Shown here one piece after another: positions 13,071-26,340 of a DNA stretch of 64,000 nucleotides. The translations under genes and the position numbers were made by a program. Origin of the DNA: Brasenia schreberi (Eukaryota > Streptophyta > Magnoliopsida > Nymphaeales > Cabombaceae); NCBI GenBank assembly GCA_036023115.1, contig JAYKKT010000059.1, positions 3,131,001 to 3,195,000 on the forward strand, read 5' to 3'. Within the stretch, counting starts at the first letter, position 1. Each line of letters opens with the position of its first letter. Under the pieces are notes generated by a model. It was not told the DNA's origin, searched no databases, and saw nothing but the letters and a program-made list of their open reading frames with translations.

Positions 13071-13165
<95 letters not shown>

Positions 13166-13566
13166 ATGCCAAAGCCAAATGCATGCCTTGGATGTCAAAT
13201 TGACGACCTTCAACTTGTGAGTCGACCTTGTAGCTAGGTGGGGCTATTGCTTGTTGTGCCTATATTGGTTTATGTTGATCAGACAAACACTTAAAACAGA
13301 AATATGCTAATATTGATGGGGCTTGGATCTGTCCATTAACCACTTGCATCTTGAGTTCTTCTAGTTTTATATTCTTCTGTTATTGTGTTGTAACTTGCAG
13401 GAAATTTTTCTGGGCATGTGGGTTCAGAGATGATGAGTCGGGATCAACAACTATGATGTATACAAGGGCCCTTAGCTGTGGTGAAGAGGGTGATCCCATG
13501 GTGAGGCGAGCGGGCAAACTGTTGTTGTTGGTTCCTCCACAGCTGAAGTCATTTTCTGCACGGTAG
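10794..13566 (+). CDS. GCN5-related N-acetyltransferase (plastid GNAT type)
   Basis: Exons 10794-11240, 12417-12475, 12783-12839 and 13401-13566 join in phase to give 242 residues. GNAT enzymes move an acetyl group from acetyl-CoA to amines, here possibly lysines or protein N-termini. The acetyl-CoA-binding motif A is QGLGIGRK (residues 155-162), preceded by IHDVAVLPSF on strand beta4. The end of the fold is seen in ICDISALSSEEERKFFWACG and ESGSTTMMYTRA. The Ser/Arg/Leu-rich first 60 residues look like a chloroplast transit peptide, and the sequence resembles the plant plastid GNAT group, so plastid location is inferred. About 30 residues follow the usual end point near YTRA. Introns carry a LINE tail, a compound microsatellite and a SINE remnant. 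Confidence 0.88.
12905..12995 (+). mobile_element. RTE-type LINE 3' end fragment
   Basis: Sequence in intron 3 of the GNAT gene with GAGTTAACTGTTAACATGGC and CTAGTATGGAAAAGGCTTAG. It matches the 3' end of the LINE at 18370-19262 in the same orientation. The TTG tail is missing. Confidence 0.7.
13073..13250. repeat. (CT)n(TA)n microsatellite followed by a SINE remnant
   Basis: A CT tract (13075-13103) and TA tract (to about 13161) are directly followed by a decayed tRNA-like SINE (about 13165-13250). The SINE part shares GACCTTCAA, GAGTCGA and TAGCTAGGTG-like words in the same order with the copies at 60165-60270 and 51935-52045. Confidence 0.65.
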
Positions 13567-14333
13567 CCTTGTAAAATAACGGCCGTGCTACTCTTATATT
13601 GTCCTATTTGTGTTTGTTTGATGAGAGCAATCTATAATTAAGGGTTTTCGAGCTTGCTCTTCTTGTAGACCCAATTAAGGTCGTGCCATTGATGACACTT
13701 TATCATAAAAGAGAAACCAACTTCTGTATCATCAATAAAGACATACAATCCGGTGTCTTTGGTCGTTAAGTTTGATTGCTTCTGCCTTATATTAATGCGT
13801 TCATAAGGGTATCATCGTCTTGCTGGATTTTGTCACTCCCATCCTCCCATTTTATGGAAAGACTTGCAATCATGATAACGCTTGTAGATTGGGTATCATA
13901 TTTCATCATAAGAAACCATACTCGTTCATGATCATCCCCAGCAACTGCTTAGTACTGATTTGCCCTTAAACAGGAGGGACTTCACACAAATTGAGACTAA
14001 GCGAAATTTATAATTTTGGAGTAACCATTTGCGGCTTACAAAATTGGGTATTACAAGTGTGACTCAAAAGTTGGAGCCTAAGAATGAGTGTCTAAAAAGA
14101 ATATGGGCCTAAGGAATTGATACTTATAACGAATTTACAATGAAGGCACCTTCCATGATGGTCTTACCCACAAGCCGATCCTGCTCCTAAGCAGAATAAT
14201 TCATGGCTGAACATATTTTCCCGCTTTAATATTTTCAAGTGGAGTTGAAAAGGACAGTGCAGGGTTTTTGCCTATCTTGTCTAGCAAGCTGCGGTGGAAT
14301 GTAAATGTGAATGACACACACTGCCCTGCGTGC

Positions 14334-14382
<49 letters not shown>

Positions 14383-16390
14383 CAAATGCAAAACCAATGT
14401 GCATTTTCCAAATTCATCTGCGTGTCCATGCTCTCCTCTCTATCAAATAGCACGTAATCAACAGATTCTAATTAAGGTATGTAAAATGATCCATGGTTTA
14501 CCAAATATGGGATTTGATTCTCATTATGCGAGAAATACATAGCTAGTATATGCAAGAATAAGGTTTAACCAAAATATTCATATGTACAGCTACAGTTGTC
14601 CAACTAACCCCATTTTGACTATCCAAAAGGAAAAAGGCTTGACAAAATATGGGATTCGAAAGTTTTTCTCAATAGCAACGAGGTGCCGTGGATTTGATGT
14701 ACAGTGGTGTACCGGTGGTTGTATGCATGATGACGAACATGGTACGTGATAATATTGCCCATCAAGGAGCTATCAGTTGGTTCATTTAACCAGATATAGA
14801 AATAGTTGAGATGATAGACAAGAGGATGATGATTCATGATCATCTTTCTTCTAGTTATACAAACAGTTCTTGAGGTCAATCGGTCAGGGAGAGGATACCA
14901 ATAACGTTCCAGTTCAGCAAAACTTTTCATTCAAAGACAGCACACAGGTTTTTTGTCTTAAATGGCAACAAGAGTACAGCTGCTCAGTCGTAGGTCCTCC
15001 TTCCACCCTCAGTTGCCTTCCTTTTTACCTAGTTTTTGTTTTAGAGTTCATCCCTTTATTTATATTTATTTATTGACTGCGCTTTCACAACAGTGGTAGT
15101 TCACATTCTCCTCTTTTAGATCTTTCTCTCTCTCTGGTCTTTACTTTATCGTTCTTCTGTACTTTCTGTCCGAATAAAATTCACCCTGACTTCCATGTGA
15201 AAACGACTGAACTTGTGTTCCCCACCAAGTTTGGCTACCATTATTGCATAAACCTGAGCTCATCTTCCTTTAGATTTATGCAGCCCATGGCTCAACCCCC
15301 ATCTGTGAGTTATTTTCTTTTGTTTTCCTCCTCCTTGTTGATTTTGGAGCAACCATGCAGGGATCTCAATGGAAATTAATGGAATATCCCTTTCAGGATT
15401 TAAGTAGAAAGCATGTAGCCCTGAAGGTCGAGAGTTTATGGATAAACAGCTGTGTTGTGACGGAGGTGATGACGGTAAAACATGGTTTTTTCCCCTTTTC
15501 TCTTCTTCCCTTTGTGTATTTAATGGGACTTGTTTGGCCAGAAAGAGTTTTCTCGAAGAGGGATATTTTTCCGTTAACTTATTCAGTATGTTTTTGTTGA
15601 GTAGACTGCAAAGATGGGATTGGGATAGGTTATAGGTGGTGTTTTGGTTCTTTTGATCAGTTCATAGGGTTTAATACTGGTAACAGGTTTTTAAGGTTTA
15701 TCCATCGTCTGTTAAAGATGGAATCCGGAGCTTGAGTCATCTAGCTTAATTTGTTTCTTAGTCGTCAGTTTTTCAAATCTCTCTCTCTCTCTCCCTTCTT
15801 CATGCTGAAGTTGCCTGGGTTTTGACTGAGGGGGTCACTGGATCAGGATTTTACTGTATTGGAAGTAAAACCATTCTTCTCGGGGAGGAGCAAACAGATC
15901 TTATAATTAACAATTGCAGATTGTGGGTGTTTCTAACTGTTGGTTGTCTTGGTAGTAAGGTCACAGAATGGATGGGATTTCTGTGGCTGTATTCAACCGC
16001 TTAGTGCTTTTGGGTATTCTTCTGATCGACCGTTTTTGGCAGGAGAGGCATCAGCGGAGTCAGTAATATATGGAGAATATAGTGATGTGCATTTAAGAGT
16101 GGTATTAATGATCATAAACCTTGTGTGCATTTCTTATCTCTTGGCTGGATCTTGTAGCCAATTTTCTTGATGTCATCGTATAGGTTTTCTTGTGTTATTT
16201 CTTAGTTGTCATCCGTTTGTTTGGTTCATTAACCACGAGTTGAAGTAGTTTTCTTGATATTGAACATAAGACTGTAGGTGCTGAAGGAAATAAAGGCATC
16301 GCCAACGGAAACTTTGTTTTGAATGTGTTTGAAGAAAAATGATATCAAGATGTTGCTATTGAATACTGTAAGGATTGTGGAAGAGGTAAG
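13567..16390. other. Intergenic stretch upstream of MIR319
   Basis: No coding gene is recognised. A GA microsatellite lies at 14335-14380. The part from about 15100 to 16390 is CT-rich in places and probably holds the promoter and 5' part of the MIR319 primary transcript, but I cannot place the transcription start. Open frames near 15200-16200 show no recognisable protein family. Confidence 0.5.
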
Positions 16391-16620
16391 GGATCAACAA
16401 GTAGAAAGAGTAATAAAGGGAGCTCTCTTCCGTCCACTAATGGAGGGCATCAGGGTTGAGTTATCTGCCGACTCATTCATTCATGTGCTGTGTAGCGATG
16501 GAGGTGCTCATACTCGGTAACTGTGTGAATGATGCGGGAGAAGATTTGGTCCTGTGTTCCCCATCCTTGGACTGAAGGGAGCTCCCTTGACCCCTCTCTC
16601 CATCTTTTTCTCTCTATGAA
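16391..16620 (+). ncRNA. MIR319: MIR319 microRNA precursor
   Basis: The 21 bases at 16567-16587 start with TTGGACTGAAGGGAGCTCCC and end in T, which is exactly mature plant miR319. The opposite arm at about 16418-16437 reads GGGAGCTCTCTTCCGTCCAC, the star strand with few mismatches. The two arms lie about 130 bases apart. A second paired block further up the stem (CTGCCGACTCATTCA against TGAATGATGCGGGAG) gives the long hairpin characteristic of the MIR159/MIR319 family, which is processed from loop to base. The known role is to cut mRNAs of CIN-type TCP transcription factors that control leaf growth and shape. The strand is fixed because the mature RNA lies on the 3' arm. Neither transcript ends nor introns of the primary transcript can be set. 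Confidence 0.95.
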
Positions 16621-17838
16621 TCCATCTGGCCTTCATTCTCATGCCGTATTTTGCGTTTCTTTTTAAGTTAGGTTAATAATAATAATTATACAGTAGACCT
16701 TCTATCTATGTTCATGGTTCTCTCATCTCTGAGTTTGTAAATCCATTTGCCTTCGAGTTAATGCATGTTGTTTTGTTTGAATTAGGTTGGTGCTAATATA
16801 GTGATCGGTTTTCATCGCGTTCTTTATTTCCGTTTCTAGTTCTCTTCATTCGAACAGTTTCCTATGCGCGGTCAATCTTTTCTCTTTTTAATACATCGGC
16901 GTCTTGTCTCGTACGCATGTATGCGAATGCCATTCATTTCAGTTTTTGGAGTCAACGACATGCTTGCTTTCAAATTGCTTGCTCGATTCACAATTTTGGA
17001 AGCCATGCATGTGTGAGGAAGATCATGACGGCAAAGTTCGTGATGATGAAGATATCTTGACGATGATTGGTGACAACAGCCGAGAGCAACGCCATCCGTC
17101 TCTGGGTTCCCCATACATCGGGTTTCATGTGAGGCATCTTCATTGAGCATCGATGAATGTTTGCCTGGATCCGACGAAACTCCGCATTTTACCCTAATCC
17201 TTACTGTTTCCTGTATGATCGTACTTCCTCATTAAACAAGTACTTTTCCCTCTTTCGTTGCTTGAAAAGACACGTTGAAACTCGTTTATTGTTACCACCA
17301 ATTCTTTACCACACTACTTTTAATATTTCGACATCCATGGGCATCGATGCCTTCTACTCTATTAAATTTCACGGTTCTTCTCTCCTTCAATTTCTTGTAA
17401 ATGCCATTGCCATGCACCATCCTTTAGCCGGTGGAGTATGTTATCTTTCTAAGTGTTTCTGCCTGTCGTCTTCCATTACCTTCATGAATCAGCAACCTAT
17501 AGTATAGCATACTTCAATCTCTTTACATGATCATTTCAATTGGCAAAACAGGAAATCATTATAATAGAGACGCATATTTTGAAAGCTTTTAATCAAGCAT
17601 AATTGTGCCTCAATTTTACTGTTAGTGGGGAAAGGTGTATTTCTTTGTATTGTCGTTAACTGGTCGCCGATGTAACCGACCTTAGTTGGACTATGTGGTC
17701 TAGTTGCCTACGCGGGGATGGTGCACGCATATCTGCAGTAATTTTGAAAGCTTCTGAGTTACTTTTCTTTGAACTTCGGCGGTAATAGGTGGTTTTCTTC
17801 AATGCTCTCTTTTTCAATTGAATTTTGAGTTTTGCTTC

Positions 17839-17916
<78 letters not shown>

Positions 17917-18369
17917 ATATTTATTTATTCTGCAGACCTCTCAGTACGTTTGGTCTTGTCAAGGAAGTCGAGGGCCATTATCAAACAATCGAATCAAAAG
18001 GTGTTTGTCTCGTTCAAACTACAAGTTTTTGGGTTTCTTCCTTCTCTTTGACGGGCTCTATTGGTCAATCTGAAACTTGTTTTGAGAAGCAGGGACAAAG
18101 AATAATTTTATCTTGATGTAACTGCGACGTACATCTTCGGTTTCATGTTTTGTTTTCAAAAGAATAATCGTTAAGTTCGGGATACTTGGAAACCTTGAAA
18201 CTATGAGCATTTTCTTTTTTTCTGATATTTATGTATGTGTTCGATTGCTAGCTTCGTCTACGATTGTCTTTAATTTCAATTAAGCGACGCATCAAAGTAT
18301 TTTGTTTTTCTTCTGATCTAGGAAGATAAATATACACCGAAACCGATAGGCGTTTGCCTACCCTAGCTT
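16621..18369. other. Sequence downstream of MIR319
   Basis: No protein gene is recognised. The stretch probably includes the 3' part of the MIR319 primary transcript. A TA microsatellite of about 68 bases occupies 17844-17911. Open frames over 17157-17507 and around the TA repeat are not convincing. Confidence 0.5.
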
Positions 18370-19262
18370 GTTAATATGAAAAGAGAAAAAATTATATTGA
18401 ATGAATTTTGATGAGTTAACAAAACATATTGAAGATGAAGTACCTTAGTGTATGTTATTTGAAGATCACATTGTGTTAGTGGAGAAGTATAAGGAAAAAG
18501 TTAATAGAAAATTGGAACTATGGAGAGAAACATTAAAAAGTAAAGGATTATGACTTAGTAGAACAAAGATAGGATATATGGAATGTAAGTTTGATCATTT
18601 GGTTACCTCAGAAGATATATAAATTAAAATTGGCACACATTGCATCCCTCAAAAGGAAAGTTTTAAATACCTAGGGTCAAATTTTCAGAGTGATGAAAGA
18701 ATTGATGGAGGTGTTACACATAGAACTAATGCTGATTGGCTAAAATAGAGAGGAGCATCAAATATTCTTTGTGATAAGAAGATACCATTAAAGTTGAAAG
18801 GTAAATATTATAGAGCAACAATTAGACTTGTCATGTTTTATGGTTTTGAGTGTCAGGCAGTTAATCATCAACATGTACAAAAGATGTCTGTGACATAAAT
18901 GAAGATGTTGAGATGAATGAGTTGTCATACAAGAAAAAACATATACATAATGAGGTTATTAGAAATAAATTATGTGTGGCACCAATAGAGGATAAAATGA
19001 AAAAATATCATTTAAAGTGGTTTGGGCATATAGAAAGAAGGTCAAAAGAAGAACCCGTAAGAAGGTATGAAAAACTAGATTTTGAAAGTATTAAAAGAGG
19101 TAGAGGACGATCACAAAAGTGTTGGAAAGAAACAATAAAGAATGATCTAGCTTATTGTGAGTTAACGACTAACATGGCACATGATAGGGTTATGTAGGAA
19201 CAAAGAATCTATGTAGCTAACACCGTCTAGTATGGGAAAAGGTTTAGTTGTTGTTGTTGCTT
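18370..19262 (+). mobile_element. Decayed RTE-type LINE, C-terminal part and 3' tail
   Basis: Translated frames broken by several stops show the end of a reverse transcriptase: FKYLGS, VMFYGFEC, then KYHLKWFGHIERR and RGRGRSQKCWKETIKNDLAY in an open segment at 18913-19197. These are the hallmarks of the RTE clade of non-LTR retrotransposons. The 3' end reads CTAGTATGGGAAAAGG followed by a TTG repeat tail, ending near 19262. The 5' part, including the endonuclease, is not seen. Confidence 0.88.
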
Positions 19263-19299
19263 GTTGTTAGACTTGTTTTCGGGTGAATTGAAACATCTA

Positions 19300-22200
19300 A
19301 AGGTCAGTGCAGATGCAAAGGTTGAGTAAATAAATGAAAAACATTTAATAGACTATCTCTTTCATATATACTACAATATTTGCCTAGGGACATTAAGAAT
19401 CTTTTGCCTCCTAACATTGAGATAGTTGTTTACATAGATACACGAAACAATTTGTTAGATTTGATAAAGTTAAAGCAGGTATCTTGATTCAAAAATTCAT
19501 TTTCATGCGATACTTAAGAAAAAAAAATATAAGGGAATACATCATAGCTAGGTGTAACATTGCAAAAAAATTCAATGATCTCAATATCACCATTTCAAAT
19601 ACTTTCTTGGTCCATTTTATCTTATAAATGATACCGACTGAGTATGACTTTTTTAAGATTTCCTACAACACACATAAAGATGAACAATCAATTAATGAAC
19701 TTATAATCAAGTGTGTTCAGGAAGAGAAAAGACAAGTAACAAGATGAACATCATGAGTTACTATGTTAATTTGGCAGCTCATGAATCAAAAAATATGATG
19801 ACTAAGTTAAAGAAAATGTAGAAAAAGGTGTCAATACAATGCAGCTAACAAGCCCAAAAGTATATGGTTGAGAAGAGAAATTTAGGTAATGTCATATTTA
19901 TTACAAGTCATAAATCAAATTTAGCTTTTGTTCTTAGTACTATTTGGTAGGTTGATTGAGGTGTCACCGTGCATATTTCAACCACTTCATAGGGCTTAAT
20001 GATAAGGCGTGTTCTAACAGAATGCGAAAAATTTATGATATTGGGTAACAAGATGCTTTCACATATATGGCTAGAGAATTATTGCTTTTTAAAATTTGTT
20101 TTTCTATTCCACCATTTAAGGGAAACTTAATTTCTATAGTCAGCAATCATAACCTTTTGTTTAATAAAAGGAAACATTCTTACTGCTATAACAATTATTG
20201 ATAGTTTATTTAATTAAATATCTTTTTTATTATGAATATGCAGTTTCTTTAGTATATAACAAAAAAAGTTTAAATGATAATTGAGGTATCTTATGGTATA
20301 GAAGGGTGGGACATATATCTCAAAAAAGGATAGAGAGATTAGTGAAGGATGATCACAAGATGTCAATTAATATTAGATTTGATTCATACATATATGTAGA
20401 CCTTTTAGCCCATGTTTTAGAGGTCATAGATATTTTGTTATTTTTCTCAATTCATGTATCTTTATCTTGTTTGAAAAATCGAAGCACTTGATCTTTTAAA
20501 GTTTTCAAAGCGGAAGTAGAGAAACAAAGGATAAGAAAATAAAAATCGTAAGATCGGATAGAGGTGGGGAATATTATGGAAGATACACGAGAGAAGGGAC
20601 AACAACCTGGTCCATTTGCTAAGTTCCTTATAGAAGAGGGTATTGTTGCCCAATATACTATGGTGGTACACCACAACAAAATGGTGTTCTTTGAAAGAAG
20701 GAACCGCACACTTATGGACATGGTTAGAAGCATGATTAGCGGTTCAAAGGTATTACCTATGTCCTTATGGAGTGAAGCCTTGAAAACCGCTGTATATGTA
20801 TTAAATAGGGTGCCATCTAAAAATTTGTTCCAAAGACACCTTTTGAAATTTGGAATGGATGGAAACCTAGTTTAAAACATTTACATGTATAGGGTTGTCA
20901 GTTGAAGTAAGGATTTACAATCAAACATTGGGAAATTGGACTCAAGAACCATTAGTGGCTATTTTATTGGTTACCCAACCAACTCCAAAGGATATAAGTT
21001 TTACTACACTCCTAAAATAGTTGAAGCTAGAAATGTGAAATTTCTTGAAGATCATGAAGTTAGTGGGAGCGGAAATTCTCAACAAATGGAATTTGAGGAA
21101 ATAAGGGAATCACTGTGATACCTCAAAAAGCAATAGAGTTAGTTAGTGTTCAACTTAATCAATCCGATGCGGTTGAACATCGGCCAACTCATCAAGAACC
21201 ACTTGTTGAGAATATACCACATGAGGAACCTACTAATATAGAACCTATTGATCAAGAGCCAATAGCATTAAGGAGATCTACAAGAGATAGAAAATCGGCA
21301 ATTTCTAGTGACTATATAGTGTACCTTCAAAGTCGACTATGATGTTGGACCTAAGGATGATCTACTACATTTTCACAAGCCATGAGTAGAAGACTCTAAA
21401 TTGTGGTATGATGCCATGAAAGATGAAATGGAGTCTATGGCTAAAAATCAAGTTTGGGATCTATTTTAAATGAGTCTTTATGAATAAAAGATGTACCAAA
21501 TGGATATTTGAATGATATAAGGACAAATTAGTGGCTAAAGGTTTTAAATAGAGAGAAAATATTGACTATTATGAAACATATTCTCTCATTTTTTTTAAAG
21601 GATTCATTAAGAATTACATAAGATGGATATGAAAATGACTTTTTTGAAGGGTGAACTTAAAAGAAGTGTAAATACAATAACTTTAAGGTTTTGAGGTTAA
21701 AGGTAAAGAGTATATAGTTTACAAGTTAATAAACCTATTTGTAGTGTCAAGTAAGCTTCCAGACAGTGGTACTTCAAATTTGATGAAGTTGTCATGTATT
21801 TTGGTTTTAAATAAAACATTGTTGATCAATATATATAATTAAAGAAAAGTGGGAGTCGATGGATATTAATTGTTCTATATGTAGATCATATTCTACTTGC
21901 TAGTTTAAACCTTAGTTTATTAAGAGAGATTAAAGATTTTATATCTAACAAATTTGATATGAACATGGGAAAAGCCAATTATGTTATTGGCATAGATATT
22001 CATTGTAACAAGTCTCTAGGAATGTTTGGATTGTTTTAAAAGTCTTATATATTGAGCAAGTTAAAGGGGTTTTCAATAAAAAAATTATCTGATAGAAATG
22101 CACCTATTGTTAAAGGTAACAAACTAAGAAAATTACAAGGTCCTCAAACAAATTTGGAAAGGCTTAATGAAGGCATGTGTTGCAATAGTTGGTTCTATAC

Positions 22201-22390
22201 ATAGACATGTATTTTATTAGATCTAGCTTTTGTCACTGGATATCTTGATAGATATTAAAGTGACCCAAGACTTTCTCGTCGGCAAGGTGTAAAGAAGGCT
22301 CTAAGATATCTACAAGGAACTAAGGATTTTTCACATAAATAGAGATTGCGAGATTTTTTTATTCAAATTTTGTTGGTTATACTGATAATA
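19300..22390 (+). mobile_element. Decayed Ty1-copia retrotransposon
   Basis: Frames in several phases give, in order, a gag segment (about 19540-19735, FKISYNTHKDEQSINELI), a gag-pre-integrase motif (about 20290-20345, RRVGHISQKRIERLVKD), integrase core remnants (20564-20875, GQQPGPFAKFL, ERRNRTLMDMVRSM, SLWSEALKTAVYVLNRVPSK) and reverse transcriptase/RNase H remnants (about 21640-22340, ILVLYVDHILLA, KALRYLQGTKDF). This gag-integrase-RT order defines Ty1-copia. Many stops and frameshifts interrupt it. I found no LTR pair, so it is truncated or the ends are eroded. Confidence 0.9.
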
Positions 22391-22749
22391 GAAAATTTTG
22401 GTATATTTTCCTACTGGCTGGGGATATTGTCTAATGGTCTATTTTCCTACTACCTAAATATATAGCTTGCTATATTAATATTAAACAATAAAGAAAATTT
22501 TGTAAAAAATTAAAAAATAGGAAAAATTGAAATTAAAAATAGAAGGTAACCAACTATTAGAAAACACAATAAAAATGTAATTAATAAGCAATTAAACATT
22601 AGCATGGTTGGTAATGACAATCAATAAACAACAATACCATGAGGCTCAAAGAGTACGAAAGTTAAAATTAAAGTTAACAATATACCAACAAGCTTATGAA
22701 CATTTATAAAGTTAATATTAAAATTTATTACATAATACAAATGCAAAGT

Positions 22750-25270
22750 TATAAACTACAATAGTTCAATTTTAGTGGTTCATTCTACAAAACATATATC
22801 ATAATCAACAAATGCATCATAAGCATTATAATTAGGGTTACTGCCATTATTATCATCATTGCCACCATCATCTCCTTCCACTTCCTCTATAATTGGATCC
22901 TCCAATCCACTGCCTTCTATATTGTCATCTTCAATCTCTGCTTTTGCCACTATTAGTATCTAGTTTACATCGTCTAAAATGATAAGAAACTCTTCTTTTT
23001 CGATGCAATCATAAAGAATATAAACATTTTTCTAGCTAAGTGGGTCATATGATACCTTTCTTGTTCTTCTTTAATGTCTTTGCATTTGTCTATAAAGAAA
23101 ATAAAAATATATATAATATACTTAGAAGTAAGAAAATCATTACTTATGAGTATAAGTAAGGAATAATAAATATATAACAAAAATATCTTTTTACCTTTGC
23201 CTCAACTTCATATTATATGCAATATATACCAAATCACGAAGACAAGCATGCTCCAATATGTTTATCTTATTTGTATGAATACATTAAAAAAACTATAATT
23301 TCTCTCGCATCCACTCGAAGTACATGTTTTACTTAATATGTTTTGAGCTTTCGACAAATTCGGTGGATCTACACCAAATTGAGTCCACCATTTGTCTAAA
23401 ATAAAATCAAATAAACAAAAGTATTAAGTCTTAAGAAACAATGTAAGTTATAAAAATGAAGAAGTAATACTAATTTATCAAAAAACCAAATCATACCTAA
23501 ATGCATTTGGGAGTGAAATTGTATTGCAATTGGCATTTCAAAATCTCAAGCACTATATATGTACTTACATAGCTCTAAACGGATGTTGCATTAAGTAGAT
23601 AAATTTTATATAAGGTCAATTGCATTTAATATCTCTTTCTTAAATTCTTCATCCTCTACAAAGTTTAAAAAAAAATCAAATAGAGAGATTAAGAAAATAT
23701 GTAACAACATGCAAATCATGATGCAATTGTCAATTTCAACATGTATTAATTATCTTTCAAACCTTCTTTAGAACTGACCACTTGAAGTTAATGTTTGTTT
23801 GTATTTTTAATTTGACCTTATCCATAACATCATATATAATGCATAACATGCATATTTTCATTGTCTACCATTCTTATTACTCTAACTAAAGGCATAATGA
23901 TCCTAGAAAATGTACTAATTTTTTTTTAAAAGTTAACATTAAAAATAATGTCCACTATAGTAATTTACTCTCTTTCTCGACCAACTTATAGAGCCTTATT
24001 CATTAAATATAAACATTTTTTTCAATACATTTTTTTATGCCAAAACTTTGAACTCTAGAGTGATTATTTTTGCATGCATCTTAATTTCATTCATTATACT
24101 TAAATCCTCAGTCAATAAGTCTATGCAATGTGCAACACATGAGGTTCATAGTAAGGATAAATGGTTTGCCTTAAGTATCTTGCTGGTTGCTCTAAAATTT
24201 GTAGCATTATCGGTAATGAATTCAATAATATTTTAATCATCAACATCCACAACAACATCTTCAAAAATAAGAAACAAATTATTTACAGTTTTATCAATAT
24301 GGGACAGGTTATATGATTTAAAAAATAATGTTTCATTTAGACAATAGACGAAAAGTTCCCTAATGATCTATTGTAGGCATCTGTCCAACTATAATAGAAC
24401 AACCAATAACCTTTCATGACTCTCTCAATTCAAAACTCCATTTATAAACAATATCAACTCATTTGTGTAGTAATTTATCCCTCAAAACATGATAAGTCAG
24501 AACCTTATAATCCGATCCTATACTAGCAATAACATATGTCATGCCTTAAAAGCAAAATGAATTTGTAACAATAAAAGGGAGACAATTTTTATAAAAAAAG
24601 TGAATGTATAACCAAATCTACTTTCTTAATTACCTTCCTTAAAACCATAACTAATCTAATGCCTACTTGAATTCCACAGGTCGTATATTGAGAAAAAGTG
24701 AATGTATTTTACTACTTTTAGCACCTTCTCTACCACTCCTTAGTGGTCACTGAGAGAACATGGACTCTTATAGTATAACAACAACTAACCACAATGCTAT
24801 TGACACTAGAACGTATATTCTTTTCTTTATCTTGCCTTGTCATGTTCTCCTCAACTGTTTTTTCCTCTCTAGTCATACCATGAATTTCTTTACCGTATAT
24901 TTCTCGAGAAATATCTTGAGACATATCCCAATCATATATTTATGTTCTCTCTCTTTGTTATAATATCTTTCTTTTCTTTGTTAGCTCCAGAACTTATTGA
25001 ATTTCATACTTTATACTTTTAAGCACCTGATGAAAAACACTTACATCCTTTTTGATTCCTGAAAGATAATGTTTTATGAAGAAATATCTTCATGCTTGAC
25101 CTTGTTACAGAACGTACACGTATTTACAAGCCTATTGCCTTCATACATTGGGGTGCAATACTTTCATGATGAATCGCCTCATTTTGACACCATCAAGCCA
25201 AGCAAAGATAAACCAAAATAAGTAAAGGATTTACAAAGGTGAAGAATCTCAGAATCTATAAAAAGATCAA
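22750..25270 (-). mobile_element. Decayed hAT transposase
   Basis: On the minus strand, frames near 24050-24240 read FITDNATNFRATSKILKANH and CVAHCIDLLTEDLSIM, the central DUF659-like part of plant hAT transposases. Near 23190-23400 they read DKWWTQFGVDPPNLSKAQN and CTSSGCERN, the hAT C-terminal dimerisation region. A possible Cys-x2-Cys remnant of a BED finger lies near 25100-25150. Stops and frameshifts are frequent. Element ends were not found. Confidence 0.8.
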
Positions 25271-25519
25271 ATTTTTCAAATGACAAATTGGGTTACAAAG
25301 GAGTACAAATAAGAGAAAGAGAATATGACATGGATTTGAGAAAAAATCCCATGAATTTTCAAGGGTTTGATAATAAAAACGTGTAATTTCTACACGAAAT
25401 CGAGTAAATAAAATATATGAAAATTGTTTTGAAGCAAAGAAAGGAGGTAAGACAGGGTTTAGGAGCAAGCTTAATACCATAAAAACCTTTGTTTCTTGAA
25501 TTTTATATTTTGTGACCTA

Positions 25520-25690
25520 ACACCGACTCATACAATATAACATATACCATATTGTATGATACAACATAATAATATCCAATAAATCACGGAGTATGATACA
25601 ATTACTTATACTGTATCATACAACCCTACGATATATGATAAACTCGTATTATATCATACAATAGGATATGAGTTAGTTGAAACCATCATG
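25520..25690. repeat. GTATCATA-type short repeats
   Basis: Repeated TATGATAC/GTATCATA words in both orientations directly upstream (in transposase sense) of the decayed hAT transposase. They resemble the subterminal repeats of the hAT-type element at 3375-4464 and may mark the 5' end of this element. Confidence 0.45.
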
Positions 25691-26340
25691 CCACTAAGAA
25701 ACTCGCCATGTCTACACTCAAATGATTTGACTAGCATTTTGGGACCTTAATTTATAATAGAGTTTTTTGAGTTTATTGTTGACCGGTGTGTCTGTCGCTT
25801 CTTGACTGAGTAAACTACCTGCTTTGGTCAGCCTTCCAATCCATTAATCTTGATTTACCAACTTGCGATATGCTAGATTTAAGCAATATTTAATCTTTGA
25901 AAGACATTGATCATTATTCCTAAGTACAAATATGAATAAAATAAAAATATGAGTTTTATTGTCTTTTTTATTGAAATAATAATAAAAAACTACACAACAC
26001 TATGAGTTCACGTAGAAATAGATTTTAGTTGATATGGTGGATGAAAAAAAAGAAAGATAATACAAGACCTTAAGTAAGGAGGGAAAGATTAACATAAAGG
26101 GTTTGGTAACATGATTTTAACATGGCTTTCAAATTCAATCTTAACAAGTGCATATTTTAGCACTCTTTGTCATATTTAAGCACACATGTTCGACTTGTAG
26201 AGCATGAGGCCTTACTTGACACCTAAATTGAACCTTCCAAACTTGACATGTTTGATTGTCAAAAATTTCGAACTTAAAGCTAAGTTTTGAAAAAGAGAAG
26301 TTTAGAACACAATTTTGGAATCGATTTTTGCTTTGAAAAG

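Noticed and set aside
16323..16520. 65-codon frame over the MIR319 hairpin
   Set aside because: It covers the star arm and loop of the microRNA precursor; the pairing explains the sequence, and no homologous peptide is known to me.
19300..25270. A single large nested retrotransposon explaining the whole block
   Set aside because: Three different element types (LINE, copia, hAT on the other strand) follow each other without shared LTRs, so separate insertions are simpler.
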